NCBI GenBank assembly: GCA_000333855.2
Contig: CM007314.1
Coordinates: forward strand, 463,535 to 497,710
Direction: 5' to 3'
Length of the DNA stretch: 34,176 nucleotides
Source: Endotrypanum monterogeii
Lineage: Eukaryota > Euglenozoa > Kinetoplastea > Trypanosomatida > Trypanosomatidae
Below the pieces are notes generated by a model. It saw only the letters and a list, made by a program, of their open reading frames with translations. It had not been told where the DNA came from and did not search any database. Position 1 is the first letter of the stretch. Each line of letters begins with the position of its first letter. The position numbers and the translations under genes are program-made. Shown piece after piece: positions 7,903-17,999 of this stretch.

Positions 7903-10900
7903 ATGCTTGCCGAGGCAGCACTCACGTTCTTATTGCACCCAAACACCGACACATGGACTACCGAGGTGGAGCTGAGTGTGGACGTGGAGGTGATCGACAG
8001 TGATGTCGCGGGAACTGGGCAAGTAGTTGGGAGGTGTGATGCACTTTTCTCATCAACAGCTAACTCATGTGCGTTGCTCATTTACGTCGCCCACCACCAC
8101 GTGCTACGGCGAGTATTCCTCCAAGAAAAAACAGAAAACAAAACCGACGTATCCGAAGACCACTTCGCCTACGCAGCGAAGGATTCATTATCGTCTCCAG
8201 GGGCCAAACACGCCGTGCCTGGTGACGGTGGCGTTTCGTCGAGACGCATCGAGGTGCAACGTTATCGCTGGCAACCCTGCGACCCCCCCAATGGCCCGGA
8301 AGTGGTCGTGGGTCCATTGGCCAAGCTTTTTTACAATCACAACCACACAACGAGAGGAGAGGAGGCGGTCGCAGGTTCGCCCCCCCGCAGGGCGACGGGC
8401 AAAGTCTCGGATGAGACAGGCGCTGTAACACCTTCTTATCCGCACGTGTTTTCTAGCGGCGGCAGCGGCGGCACCGGCACCAGCGCCCGTGTAGGTGTTT
8501 GTAGGGATGAGGATTACGGCAACTGCGAGGAAGACGGCGGTAGGCTGGTGCTGTGTTTCGACTCTTCTTCGCCGTCCTCCTCGCGGTCGTCCGCCCCCCG
8601 AGCGGGGTCAGCGGTGGAAAGCGATCAGCACCTCATATCCACTGATGTGAAAGAGGAGGTACACGATGGCACTGCGGCTGGGGCGACGCGAGGAGAGGTG
8701 GATCTTCCTCTACATCTCGACACGACCACAGCACCGCCTATCCGGGATGCTTCGACAGCCGCACCCTCGAATACAGCGTTCAGCGAGACTGGGCTGAAGA
8801 GCGGCAGTGCACCGCGTCGAATACTGCTTCTTTGCCCAGGTGCTGGCGGCGTTTCTGGCCCGCCTGCGACGGCGACCTCAGAGGCAGTGCAGCCATTGGT
8901 ATGTTCCTCATCCGTCCCAAGTAGCAGCGCACCAGGTGGTCGTGTCCTTAACGTAAACTCGACAGTCTTAGCAAAGGCGAGTGACACTTCCGCGGTGCCG
9001 GCGCGAGACAGGCCCGATGTGCTGAGACCGGCACCTTATCCCGCCTCTAACGCTGTTGTAGCTGAGGTATCGAGTATCGTCCCCAGTGTGGCCGAGGCAG
9101 TGCCACCGACAGATCGCGTCTTGACTACTGGGAACTTAGACAATCGCAAGTGTCGTGAATGGCAGCCATATCTTCTTTCCTTTGCGTACCCCGAGCTCTC
9201 TACTGACACTGCTTCTGTGGCACAACAGCGACATACCCATCCTTTTGCATCGGCTGCCATTGCTGGTCGCCGCACCGTGACAGTGCACTTGGAGTTCGAG
9301 TCGATCGCATTTGATGAGAGTACTTCAATCTCCGACGTCGCCTCCACGGGTGTTCAATGCGCGCGTAGAAATGTTGCCTCGTGTGGGTGGTCTCTGCGTC
9401 ATCCTTCTGTTCGCTACGGTTCTTCGAAGACAGATGCATGGGACGCTGTGCACCGGACATCACATGGCTACGCCGTCGTCATAGGCGATCCTTCCAGGGA
9501 AGCTTGCAGCTGGATGTGCCCTCTGGTAGCAGCCGTGCTCCCCTGTGGTGATGGTGGCCCTGGTGATGCAAAATTCCTGTCACACATGATTAGTGGTACA
9601 GAGGGGGTGCGCGCTGGACCTCTGCTGGATGTGTGGGTCCGTACTGTTGTCGGGCGGCAGCTGTTGGCACGGAAAGGCTCGTATTGCGATACACACAATC
9701 TACCTTTCTCCCTAAAGAAGTCTGCGTCGACGGAGCCGTCGCAACCAGAGCGGGAGGCCGTGGAAGGAGCGGCCCCCCTCGCGGATGAGTGTTCTCGCGA
9801 AGTAACCCCAACCTCGTCTAGAACGACGAAGCAGTCGCGTGTATTCTTTACGGCTGTCTTCTCGGCGTCGTGGCTTTCTCAGTTGTACTGTGTCTTCACC
9901 CCCTGTGGCGCGGTCGCAGCACACCACCAGCATCTCTATGCTGGCAGGGTGACGGAGCCGCGCCCAGTGAGGCGCTCCCTGTGGCCGTCGTCTTTATCCT
10001 CGAGTCTGATGTGGGAGGCGACACAGGTGGCCCAGGACTGCATTGTGACTCGTCTGCGATGTGCCACTAAATCAGCCTCGCCCCAGTTACTCAGCTCAAG
10101 TGAGGTCAGGCACCATGTGAAGTACTCCTGGCTGCGGTGCGACCCTCACCAAGGCGACACGCTGCACCAGCATCTCCTTCGCGTCTTCGCCTGCTGGGCA
10201 AGTGCCGCTGGTGCGCCTTTTTCAGAGTCTGCATGTCATTTGTCCGCATCACCGTGCGGAGGCAGTGACAATGCGACAACCCCCTCAGTCCTCGACATCA
10301 TCGTTACAAAAGCCAATCCACCTAGTCTCAGCTTGCGTGGTGGCGCCGTCGGCACTGCATCTGCAGTGTTGATGTCTGCAGAGACGCTTCATACAGCGGC
10401 GCTAGAGGTCAATAATGGGGATGTCGCTCCATTCGTTGATACAACAGGTTCGCCTGCCCCTGCTGCCGAAGGGCGAAGGCTCTCCCCATCGGCGTTGCGA
10501 GCCCGCGTCGCAATCACTGCTGCTCTCCTAGAGCATCTAATGCTGGTTTCAGCGGAGGACTCATATCCAGCATACAAGTGCGAGGCCTCGAGGACCGCCG
10601 GTGGGGTGCAGAAAGTGAAGTGTGGATTTGGACACGGATCTTCGCGGCAGCGATGGCCACCGCGAGGGCAGAAGACGACGCGTTTGGACGGGAACACATC
10701 TTGTCTTGTAAGCTGTGCACGAACGCTGGCTGTGTACTGGACGTTCGGAAGTCCTTCCCTTCTGAGGAACGCACCGATGCATCTGATGGACTTTCTTTCA
10801 GAGGAGCGGATGCTGCTGTCGTCTGTATCGGCACTGCGACGCGTGCTGGACGGTGTGGGTAGCCGCGTTTCGAGCCGCCTCGAGAGGTGCGAAGATGTCA

Positions 10901-13692
10901 AAACTTCTTCAACAGCGAGGCTCGACATGCTCCATAGCTTTGCATCACAGTACGCTTCCGCTTCACATGCGGCGCTGGCATGGTTGTCGCACCACGCCAC
11001 CGACGTACAATTCCTTCGACAAGAGGGTTTTGCGTCGCTGCGCCTACGCGCAGCCGAGCACACACTCCTTCGCAACGCGAGGGTGTCTTCGGTGCTGTCC
11101 CTAGATGATATGCAGCTTCAGCGACAGAGTTCTAGTCCCGGAGAAGGTCAGGGACTGGAGACCGGAAGTGGCTGTAAGGAGTCGCATCAACGCGTATCTC
11201 TAGGTGACGGTGCATCTCCCGCAGAGATCCCAACGCTTCAGTTACCTCTGCGAGGGAAAGTTAAAGTCCACATTGATCACGCTGCGACCATGAACGCCTT
11301 CATGGTGCATCTCGAATGGACAACCATGGTGTCCTCGGCAGTGTGCGCTGCGTCTCTGCCGGCATCCCTCACAGAGCCACACACCACAGTGGAGCTGCCG
11401 TTTTTATTGCTTGTCTTCGTGGTTGACAATACGGGGATCGGTACCCCACACAACTCTGGTGGCTCATGGTCAACGAGCGACGACGACGACGCCGCTGTTG
11501 AGGGTCGTGGCGTTGGTTGCGCAGTGCGCTTGCATCAGGTGACTCCTTTCTCGTGGCGTTTGGGGGGTAGAAAGTGTACCGAGCCAGGTTTTTCAGCGGG
11601 CACCACGCAAATGCTGATGCACGCGTTAGATCTGGTGGCGCGCCGGCCGGATGCTTTTGAGGGGTTCAGAATACAAACTGCCACAGGCCTTGTCAGCAAC
11701 AGAAGTACTGCGACTGTTGGCTGTGAACGGGCAGGCAAGACCCATAAGCACACTCGAGGAGGTAGATGGGGCATTGGGGATGCCCATGAGACTGCCGCGA
11801 TGCGGGCTTCTGGAACGACTGTGTCAAGGGGGGCGGGCGGGGCACCCTCACGCGCTGCAGCAGTGCGAAGCCGGAGTGCCCGGCTGCGCGCATCCAAGAG
11901 GCGACGAAGGGACGTTAGCAACAATGATGTTAGCACTGATGACGCCGAGACGTCAAGTGAAAATGAAGGTGTTGGTATCGATGCAGAGGGGGACATCGAT
12001 GCAGATCTTCTCACTCTCGACCTCGGGCTGGGTGGCGGCCCTTGTGCTGCCGCTGCTGCAGCGCCGTCGCGGAATAGGGGTTTTGCGAACCGCCGACGAC
12101 CTGGCCGTGTTTCTCACAAGGGTTCAGAGGATGTTTCTTTGTCTTTGGTTGACACAGCACGCATCATACCTGTTGTTGTTTTTCACGAAGACGCCGCCGC
12201 GCCATTGCTGGGGGTGGAGGTGCACCAAGCAGATCAGTTGGCAACACAGCTCGCGCTGCTAGGCAGCAGTGCGCCAAACAATGCGAACGAAGCTCGTGAT
12301 GCGTGTGGCGGTGCTAAAGAGGAAGCGTCCCGCGTGCTGTGTGCGTTACTTGATCATTGGATCGGCTTCAGCTCATTGTATGCAGTGGCGCCGCACTGCA
12401 TTTCAAATTTACAAGTTCTCGAACGGCAAAGTTCTCTTGTATCGATCGCACAACGGGGTGGCATGTCAGCGCAGACGGGGGCGCTGGCGGATCGTGGCGT
12501 CCTGCAGGCCTACGTGAACTTGCTGCGAAGTCTATGGAGAGATCTCGCGCATGCTTCCCACTCATCCTCGCGGTCTAAGACGGCAAATATTTCATCGGCA
12601 TCTTTGTTTCTCACCAGACTTGTGCCGGCTGCAGTGATTCGTGCGCACTTTCTAGACCCTCCGTCTGTCGCGACAGCCGTCAGGGCTGCAATGTCTGAGT
12701 ACCTACGACAGGACGTCGGGTGTCGCAGACGCCTGATGCTTGCGAAAGGAGATGCGTCGGCTCAGTGGGATTGGAAAGGAGCCGAAGGGGACAGTAAGAA
12801 AGCGGGCTGTGCTTCCAACACAGGCGGCACACGGAAGGGGAGGTCATCAGGGCAGGCGCAGCGGCTTCTGGAGGCAGAGGAGGCTATTGAGGCTGCGGCG
12901 CGGGCCGCGTGGGCGCCACTCATGGCAGAGATCCATTCGCTTGTCAGTGGCTTCTATACAGAAGTGTTGCAAGTATTTCCTCCCAGATTATCACTCTCAA
13001 GCCCAGGTCACCACTCTCGATCAATGAATGTGGGCGCGCAGAAAGCACTTCTCTGTGAGGCCGCCCGAGGCAGGAGGATTTCGTCTGGTAATTTGAATCA
13101 TCGGGATCTTGTTGCTTCCGAGAAGTACGTGGCCTTCCAGACCTGTCTCCAGCGTTTGCTGCATCCACCGGATGCCGCGGCGGAGGGATCGCTGCTGCAT
13201 CGACTCGTTGACACGTCAGCACCCGCCACTTCCTCGCCTACCGTTCGGCTGCGGTTGGGTAGATCAGTCATCACCAAATCCTCAGCGAGCGAAGCGTCGC
13301 GGTCGCGTTTCTCAGAGTTGTCACAAGGCTGTATATCCTGTGCAGATGGTGCAGAAGACCTCGACGTCACAGTCTTAAAGTTGGCGGAGGCGTGTGTGGC
13401 GCAGTTAGCACACACAATTTTTCATTCTCGTTCCCGCTTAACAGGCTCGGCTATTCCAAGCAAGTGGACAGAGGAGGAGACATTTGATCGGAGGGACACA
13501 CTGTCGATGAGAGGGGATTCTCCAGCCTCGCGGCTAGCAGTTCAACTGCTGCGTCTCGGCGACACTTTCTTGCTCCCATGCAGCGCGAGCGTATCAAATT
13601 CTTCCGCGGAATGTTACAGCACCGCTGCAAGGTTTTCGCTGCCGCTAGTACAGCTACTGCTGGTGATGTGCGAGGAGGTCGATTTTCCCTGA
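7903..13692 (+). CDS. Very large protein of unknown function
   Basis: A 1,929-residue protein that I do not recognise. Conserved-looking hydrophobic/helical blocks alternate with long Ser/Ala/Gly-rich, probably disordered stretches. Examples of ordered-looking blocks are the first 75 residues, a helical region near residues 960-1070 (LMDFLSEERMLLSSVSALRR onward), a beta-like block near 1120-1190 and several helical segments from about 1480 to the C-terminus. A basic cluster near 1331 (SKRRRR) could be a nuclear localisation signal and is followed by an acidic Asp/Glu-rich stretch; a short Ala run lies near 1380. I see no transmembrane segment, P-loop or zinc-finger pattern. The frame is open upstream to a TTG at 7816, but the ATG at 7903 is the first after the acceptor. 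It is intact over 5.8 kb, so it is certainly coding. Confidence 0.85.
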   Translation: MLAEAALTFLLHPNTDTWTTEVELSVDVEVIDSDVAGTGQVVGRCDALFSSTANSCALLIYVAHHHVLRRVFLQEKTENKTDVSEDHFAYAAKDSLSSPGAKHAVPGDGGVSSRRIEVQRYRWQPCDPPNGPEVVVGPLAKLFYNHNHTTRGEEAVAGSPPRRATGKVSDETGAVTPSYPHVFSSGGSGGTGTSARVGVCRDEDYGNCEEDGGRLVLCFDSSSPSSSRSSAPRAGSAVESDQHLISTDVKEEVHDGTAAGATRGEVDLPLHLDTTTAPPIRDASTAAPSNTAFSETGLKSGSAPRRILLLCPGAGGVSGPPATATSEAVQPLVCSSSVPSSSAPGGRVLNVNSTVLAKASDTSAVPARDRPDVLRPAPYPASNAVVAEVSSIVPSVAEAVPPTDRVLTTGNLDNRKCREWQPYLLSFAYPELSTDTASVAQQRHTHPFASAAIAGRRTVTVHLEFESIAFDESTSISDVASTGVQCARRNVASCGWSLRHPSVRYGSSKTDAWDAVHRTSHGYAVVIGDPSREACSWMCPLVAAVLPCGDGGPGDAKFLSHMISGTEGVRAGPLLDVWVRTVVGRQLLARKGSYCDTHNLPFSLKKSASTEPSQPEREAVEGAAPLADECSREVTPTSSRTTKQSRVFFTAVFSASWLSQLYCVFTPCGAVAAHHQHLYAGRVTEPRPVRRSLWPSSLSSSLMWEATQVAQDCIVTRLRCATKSASPQLLSSSEVRHHVKYSWLRCDPHQGDTLHQHLLRVFACWASAAGAPFSESACHLSASPCGGSDNATTPSVLDIIVTKANPPSLSLRGGAVGTASAVLMSAETLHTAALEVNNGDVAPFVDTTGSPAPAAEGRRLSPSALRARVAITAALLEHLMLVSAEDSYPAYKCEASRTAGGVQKVKCGFGHGSSRQRWPPRGQKTTRLDGNTSCLVSCARTLAVYWTFGSPSLLRNAPMHLMDFLSEERMLLSSVSALRRVLDGVGSRVSSRLERCEDVKTSSTARLDMLHSFASQYASASHAALAWLSHHATDVQFLRQEGFASLRLRAAEHTLLRNARVSSVLSLDDMQLQRQSSSPGEGQGLETGSGCKESHQRVSLGDGASPAEIPTLQLPLRGKVKVHIDHAATMNAFMVHLEWTTMVSSAVCAASLPASLTEPHTTVELPFLLLVFVVDNTGIGTPHNSGGSWSTSDDDDAAVEGRGVGCAVRLHQVTPFSWRLGGRKCTEPGFSAGTTQMLMHALDLVARRPDAFEGFRIQTATGLVSNRSTATVGCERAGKTHKHTRGGRWGIGDAHETAAMRASGTTVSRGAGGAPSRAAAVRSRSARLRASKRRRRDVSNNDVSTDDAETSSENEGVGIDAEGDIDADLLTLDLGLGGGPCAAAAAAPSRNRGFANRRRPGRVSHKGSEDVSLSLVDTARIIPVVVFHEDAAAPLLGVEVHQADQLATQLALLGSSAPNNANEARDACGGAKEEASRVLCALLDHWIGFSSLYAVAPHCISNLQVLERQSSLVSIAQRGGMSAQTGALADRGVLQAYVNLLRSLWRDLAHASHSSSRSKTANISSASLFLTRLVPAAVIRAHFLDPPSVATAVRAAMSEYLRQDVGCRRRLMLAKGDASAQWDWKGAEGDSKKAGCASNTGGTRKGRSSGQAQRLLEAEEAIEAAARAAWAPLMAEIHSLVSGFYTEVLQVFPPRLSLSSPGHHSRSMNVGAQKALLCEAARGRRISSGNLNHRDLVASEKYVAFQTCLQRLLHPPDAAAEGSLLHRLVDTSAPATSSPTVRLRLGRSVITKSSASEASRSRFSELSQGCISCADGAEDLDVTVLKLAEACVAQLAHTIFHSRSRLTGSAIPSKWTEEETFDRRDTLSMRGDSPASRLAVQLLRLGDTFLLPCSASVSNSSAECYSTAARFSLPLVQLLLVMCEEVDFP

Positions 13693-14063
13693 GTCCCCGG
13701 TTTGCTACCTCTGTGAGTACACTCGCGCTTTTGCTTGTGTGTGTCCTCTAGCTACTGTGTCGTCTTTGAAGGAGGAGGGTAACAGCAACAAAGGCAGCAC
13801 AAGTTATGTTTGCTTCCGCAGACAGAGGGAGGGGGTAGGCGAGGGCGTTGCGTAGCCGCGCATATTCTTCTTCTGCGTGGCTTTCTCTCATACTTAGATT
13901 TGACCGGCGTGATTACCGGCGTGCTCACTTACATGACCGCAGTCATTCTTTTCGCCCGATCATGGGTTCATGTGCCGCAGAGAAAACACATAACATGAAT
14001 ATCAGCGCTTCTTCGCGCCCGCCAGCACACGAGGTAATATGACGCGCGCATGTATCGCCTTTA

Positions 14064-14065
<2 letters not shown>

Positions 14066-14102
<37 letters not shown>
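14066..14102. repeat. (AT)n microsatellite before the gap
   Basis: Perfect AT/TA dinucleotide run of 37 bases immediately before the suspicious sequence. Confidence 0.95.
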
Positions 14103-14103
<1 letters not shown>

Positions 14104-14213
14104 GTCGTGTGTGTGTCGTCGTCGTACGGTACGGACGGAGGTACGGTACGTACGGTACGTACGACGAGTACGTGTAGTGTGTTACGTTTACTTACGTACG
14201 AGGACGGTACGGC

Positions 14214-14233
14214 NNNNNNNNNNNNNNNNNNNN
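14214..14233. other. Assembly gap of 20 N
   Basis: Twenty consecutive N. The round number suggests a default scaffold gap of unknown true length. Confidence 0.99.
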
Positions 14234-14335
14234 CGAAAACAATCAACTAATAGTAAGTAATACTACGCGCGTCGTTCGTCCGTCCGCCGACGACGACACG
14301 ACGTAAGTAATAGACGCGCGCTGTATCTCTACGTA

Positions 14336-14338
<3 letters not shown>

Positions 14339-14374
<36 letters not shown>
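14339..14374. repeat. (TA)18 microsatellite after the gap
   Basis: TA run followed directly by a CG(TG)n stretch. Together with the run before the gap it may be one repeat locus split in assembly. Confidence 0.9.
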
Positions 14375-14375
<1 letters not shown>

Positions 14376-14540
14376 GCGTGTGTGTGTGTTTAAATCTTTG
14401 CTCCTTCTCAATCCAACCATGTACATTCTCTCCAACATTATTACGCTTTTGTGTAGTGTATCTCTCTCTCTGTGGCGTCTCACGGTCTTCTCTTTTTTTT
14501 TTTTTTTTGAGTGTGGGTGAGCAGGTGAGTGAGAGTCACT

Positions 14541-14590
14541 CCTTTCCCCTTTATTCATATTCTTTTGTTTAGGTTTCATTCGCCTTTCAG
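14541..14590 (+). promoter_or_regulatory. Predicted spliced-leader acceptor for the DHHC gene
   Basis: C/T-rich tract with AGs at 14571-14572 and 14589-14590 (CCTTTCAG). A longer T18 run lies further upstream near 14493-14508. No ATG lies between 14590 and 14633, giving a short leader of about 42 nt. Confidence 0.65.
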
Positions 14591-14632
14591 CATTCACGCG
14601 GCCTAAACGATTCTCGTGGGCGCGGTGTAGCC

Positions 14633-16924
14633 ATGTCGGACTCATCTTCTGCTGAGCTCTTACTCTGCCCCCTCCCAGAGACTGAGAGCACCACGATGCC
14701 GTGGTCTACTAATTCAGAGTGGCAGAGCACCAGTGCAACGCCGCGTCTCCGCGATACAACACCGATCGCAGCGCCGTTTTCACATCAAAGATTGCCGAGT
14801 TTGGCAGCCCGTGCAGAGGTGAACAGCGCACATCCAGTGAGCGTCACCACTAACTCCTGGCCTCAATGCGCCACTATTTCTTCGGGCGGGTGGGCACATT
14901 ATGGCGACGCCCAGGAGAGACGGCCAGCTTTCACTTGCCACAACGCAGAGGCGGCAGCTGTGCCGTCGGTGCTGGGGCAGACTGCCACTGACCCACCCTC
15001 GTCTTCTTTCCTGCATCACTCGATGTTATCAAAATCCCTCAAAGAAGAACATCACCACTGTCCGGATGCTCTGGTGGGTGAGCGCAGCCGCGAGGTCACT
15101 GTTCCCCGCCTGCAGGGGCAGACACTGGATATCACGGCCTGCAGTGTGGATGCAAAGATCAGGGCCTCCACCGTGGGGTCTTTTCCGTCAAGAAATGCGG
15201 GCAGCTCATCAGATGGCTCGCCGGAGGGATACGGCTGTGGTACGGTGCCCAATTTCTCTTCAGAGCAATCAGCGGATCGGCTGCTGAACCCTCTGCGTCG
15301 CGAGGGTCTGTGCGGCAGTAATGATAAGGAGAGTCCGCAGGTGGTTTTGACTGGGGGCTGTGCTGTTGTGCCTGAGAACAAGCGCACCTCCTCACAGGCT
15401 ACTTCCCACTCCGCAGCGACGAGTGTATGCTCCAACTTTTCGCTCTCGCGCATCGACACCCCCCGAACAGCGGACGAGTACGAGGCTTGCGTTGCTGCGG
15501 TCGCTCACGTGCGCTGCGGTCTCGGTCAGGAGCTGGAGGGTGATGCAAAGGATGTCTATGGTCCCACATGGCCGTTTTCGAGGCGCCTGCTCGCCTCGAA
15601 GGTAGTGGGCACGCGGGAGTGCCCAGCCCCGAACTGCGACCACAAGACAAACATTCAGGCAGTGACAGGCCCACGCATCTGGAGTCTGCCCCTCGTCTAC
15701 GGCTGTCTGATCGCTTACCCACTTTTCACAACTCTCGCCTACGTTGGCGAGCATGGGTGGCAAGGTATCATTTTTCTTTGGCTGTTGTCTGCCGTCACTA
15801 TATTTTTCTTGACATTGTGCGCCTTCACAAACCCCGGCATTGTGCCGCGCCGTCAGCTGAGGAACGTCAAGGAGTGTGGCGATGTCCTCATCGTGCGCGT
15901 CCCCGCGCCCAACGCAAAAGCAGTTCTGGAGAAGCTGCAGGAGATGCCCGAGACGATGGTACCCTCTCCAATGGCGAAGGGGGGTAGTAATGCCGCCGTG
16001 AACGTCACTGTAGAGGCTCCTGCATACACTGGAGAGACTGTTCGCAGCGCCGTCGCAGATGGTGACATTCCTGCGAGTGTGTTCAACCACCGGCGATCTG
16101 TCATCTACTCGATGTTGCGATACTTCGAGACGGATACGGGCCGCATTTTGTCCTACGACCCACCCCTGAATGAGTCGGAGTTGGCCGTGCCTACACTCGA
16201 ATTTCCTATTCTGTTTTGTCGAACATGTCGAGTGGCCAAGGGGCCCCGCACGCACCACTGCAAGGTGTGCGACTGCTGTGTGGATGAGATGGACCATCAT
16301 TGTCCCTGGACGAATTCGTGTATTGGCCGGAACAACTATCCTTTTTTCTTTGCCACGCTATTCTTCCTGCACGTGACAGTTCTCTACGCCATTGCCTATA
16401 ACTTTGCGCTGAACCTCCGTTTCATTTATCTGCATCCGACGTGGAGTATATCGCAGCTGGTGAGGTACACCTACGGTATGCCGATCCTCGTCTACAGCTG
16501 CTTCTTTCTTTTCGGACTCTTTTTTTTCCCTCTCATGATCGGCCACGTGTACATGACGTGCAAAGGTCTGACCACGACTGAGATGCTGAAGAAAAGATGG
16601 AAGACGTCCCAATATTTTTGCGGCATCAATCCTTGGTCGCAGAAGCACTGGTATGAGAATGTTTATTCCCGCCTCTTCAAGCAATGGCCTGCGGCGCCTG
16701 ATGACCCTCTGCGTTGGCTAGACTCGCGCTACTACTACGGCGTCACCGTCGCGGCTGCGCTTGAGGATCAGAAGGTCGACTGGCTTCTCGCACTGCCCCC
16801 TGAGGAGCGGAGCAAGGTCGATAGGCGCAACGCGGTTGCACAGGAGACGGGGGCTAAGGTGCGAGAGGAGCAGGAGGCGACTATTGTGCGGGGGGCCTTG
16901 AGGTGCAATCTTGATGTTGCATGA
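14633..16924 (+). CDS. DHHC-type protein S-acyltransferase
   Basis: A 763-residue integral membrane enzyme that should transfer a fatty acyl group from acyl-CoA to protein cysteines. The first 330 or so residues are a long Ser/Thr/Pro-rich cytosolic extension. Two membrane segments follow (about 349-372 and 379-400), ending in NPGIVPR, a variant of the family DPG motif. The Cys-rich domain begins at FCRTCRVAKGPRTHHC and contains the catalytic D554-H555-H556-C557 followed by PWTNSCIG. Two more membrane segments lie near 568-592 and 617-640, then TTTE, the family TTxE motif. The cytosolic tail is about 115 residues. All zinc-binding and catalytic residues are present, so it should be active. 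Trypanosomatids have around a dozen such enzymes; I cannot say which one this is or which membrane it occupies. Confidence 0.93.
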   Translation: MSDSSSAELLLCPLPETESTTMPWSTNSEWQSTSATPRLRDTTPIAAPFSHQRLPSLAARAEVNSAHPVSVTTNSWPQCATISSGGWAHYGDAQERRPAFTCHNAEAAAVPSVLGQTATDPPSSSFLHHSMLSKSLKEEHHHCPDALVGERSREVTVPRLQGQTLDITACSVDAKIRASTVGSFPSRNAGSSSDGSPEGYGCGTVPNFSSEQSADRLLNPLRREGLCGSNDKESPQVVLTGGCAVVPENKRTSSQATSHSAATSVCSNFSLSRIDTPRTADEYEACVAAVAHVRCGLGQELEGDAKDVYGPTWPFSRRLLASKVVGTRECPAPNCDHKTNIQAVTGPRIWSLPLVYGCLIAYPLFTTLAYVGEHGWQGIIFLWLLSAVTIFFLTLCAFTNPGIVPRRQLRNVKECGDVLIVRVPAPNAKAVLEKLQEMPETMVPSPMAKGGSNAAVNVTVEAPAYTGETVRSAVADGDIPASVFNHRRSVIYSMLRYFETDTGRILSYDPPLNESELAVPTLEFPILFCRTCRVAKGPRTHHCKVCDCCVDEMDHHCPWTNSCIGRNNYPFFFATLFFLHVTVLYAIAYNFALNLRFIYLHPTWSISQLVRYTYGMPILVYSCFFLFGLFFFPLMIGHVYMTCKGLTTTEMLKKRWKTSQYFCGINPWSQKHWYENVYSRLFKQWPAAPDDPLRWLDSRYYYGVTVAAALEDQKVDWLLALPPEERSKVDRRNAVAQETGAKVREEQEATIVRGALRCNLDVA

Positions 16925-16969
16925 CTCTGCAGATACAGCAGTCAAAACACCACTGCCAACAACAACAGT

Positions 16970-16971
<2 letters not shown>

Positions 16972-17003
<32 letters not shown>
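16972..17003. repeat. (CA)16 microsatellite
   Basis: Perfect CA run about 50 bases after the DHHC stop codon, within its predicted 3' UTR. Confidence 0.95.
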
Positions 17004-17004
<1 letters not shown>

Positions 17005-17861
17005 GGAGAGGAAGGGAGGAAAAAAAGTTCTCTAGACTGCGAGCGCGAGAGCGTCGAGCGAGGGCTCATCAAAACGATTTGGAACTCAGCTACTTTACAA
17101 CTCTCTCTCTCGCTCTTTTGTTAAAATTTTTGTTTTTGCCTACAGCATAATTTCTTTTCTGCCGGCAGGATTGGGCTTATCTAGATAGCTCGCTTTGCTT
17201 CAGCAGGTATCCAGGTAGTGGGATCATGAAAGAGTTGCTTGAGGAAAGTGGGGGACATGTACAGCTATGCACGTGGTGGGTGGGTGGGGGTTGGGGATGC
17301 CTCCTCTACTTCCGTCCTCGTCTTTCCGCCTGCAAATGCTTCCCTCTTTCCTTCCCTCTGTCTCTCTGCTTGGTGCGTGTTATTGTATATCAACTCTCAG
17401 GGAAGCTCGCTTCAAAAAAAAAAATCAATACTTATATTTCACTTCCTTTTTATTTATTTATTTATTTTTTGTATCATCGACACTCCGCTTTTTTGTTCTG
17501 ATGGCTTGTTGGGGTCTGCATTAAAACTCGCGACTTCACATTTTTTTTTTTTTCGTGTGTTCGGATGGAGCAGCAGCAGCCATAAGAGCAGCGAGGCGGG
17601 TCGTCTTTGTCGTTGTTAGTAGTGTTTAACTATTTACCGTTTCCCACCTTCTGTCTTGATCTCTCTGTGTACACTAGGAAGCGCCAGATCTCAACTTCGT
17701 GCATATATATAATTAAATAATTTTTTTTTATTTATATTCTTTCGTTTGTCTTTTCTTCTCGTCTGAAGCGCGGGATGCATTCTCTACGGTTCAAAGGGTT
17801 GTGGTGGTGCGCTTGGGTGTTTGCAGCAGCATCAGCTAATGCTGATATTATTATGGTGGCT

Positions 17862-17879
17862 GACGACGACGACGACGAC
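17862..17879. repeat. (GAC)6 trinucleotide repeat
   Basis: Six GAC units, preceded near 17831-17846 by a short inverted repeat, ATCAGC and GCTGAT around a TAAT loop. Confidence 0.85.
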
Positions 17880-17988
17880 AAGAGTGGTTAAATCCTCTGC
17901 TTCACTGTTCCTTTGAAAAAAAAAAAATAGAGGCTACATGAAGCGAGAACAAGCCGAGTGTTGATATTCGTGCAGAGGGAAATATGAA

Positions 17989-17999
17989 GGGGGGGGGGG
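17989..17999. repeat. G11 homopolymer
   Basis: Eleven consecutive G bases in the spacer. Confidence 0.9.

Larger units (their letters stand above)
13693..14540. other. Spacer interrupted by an assembly gap
   Basis: No gene. It contains two TA tracts (14066-14102 and 14339-14374) flanking a 20-N gap. The 110 bases before and about 105 bases after the gap are a low-complexity mix of TACG-ordered words and are probably not genomic sequence. Confidence 0.7.

Noticed and set aside
10389..11075. 228-residue minus-strand frame within the large gene
   Set aside because: Cys/Arg/Ser-rich shadow opposite a continuous 1,929-codon frame.
14061..14260. Open frames crossing the N gap
   Set aside because: They read TA repeats, suspected artefact sequence and undefined bases.
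15392..16300. 302-residue minus-strand frame within the DHHC gene
   Set aside because: Antisense shadow; the plus frame carries the complete DHHC catalytic domain.
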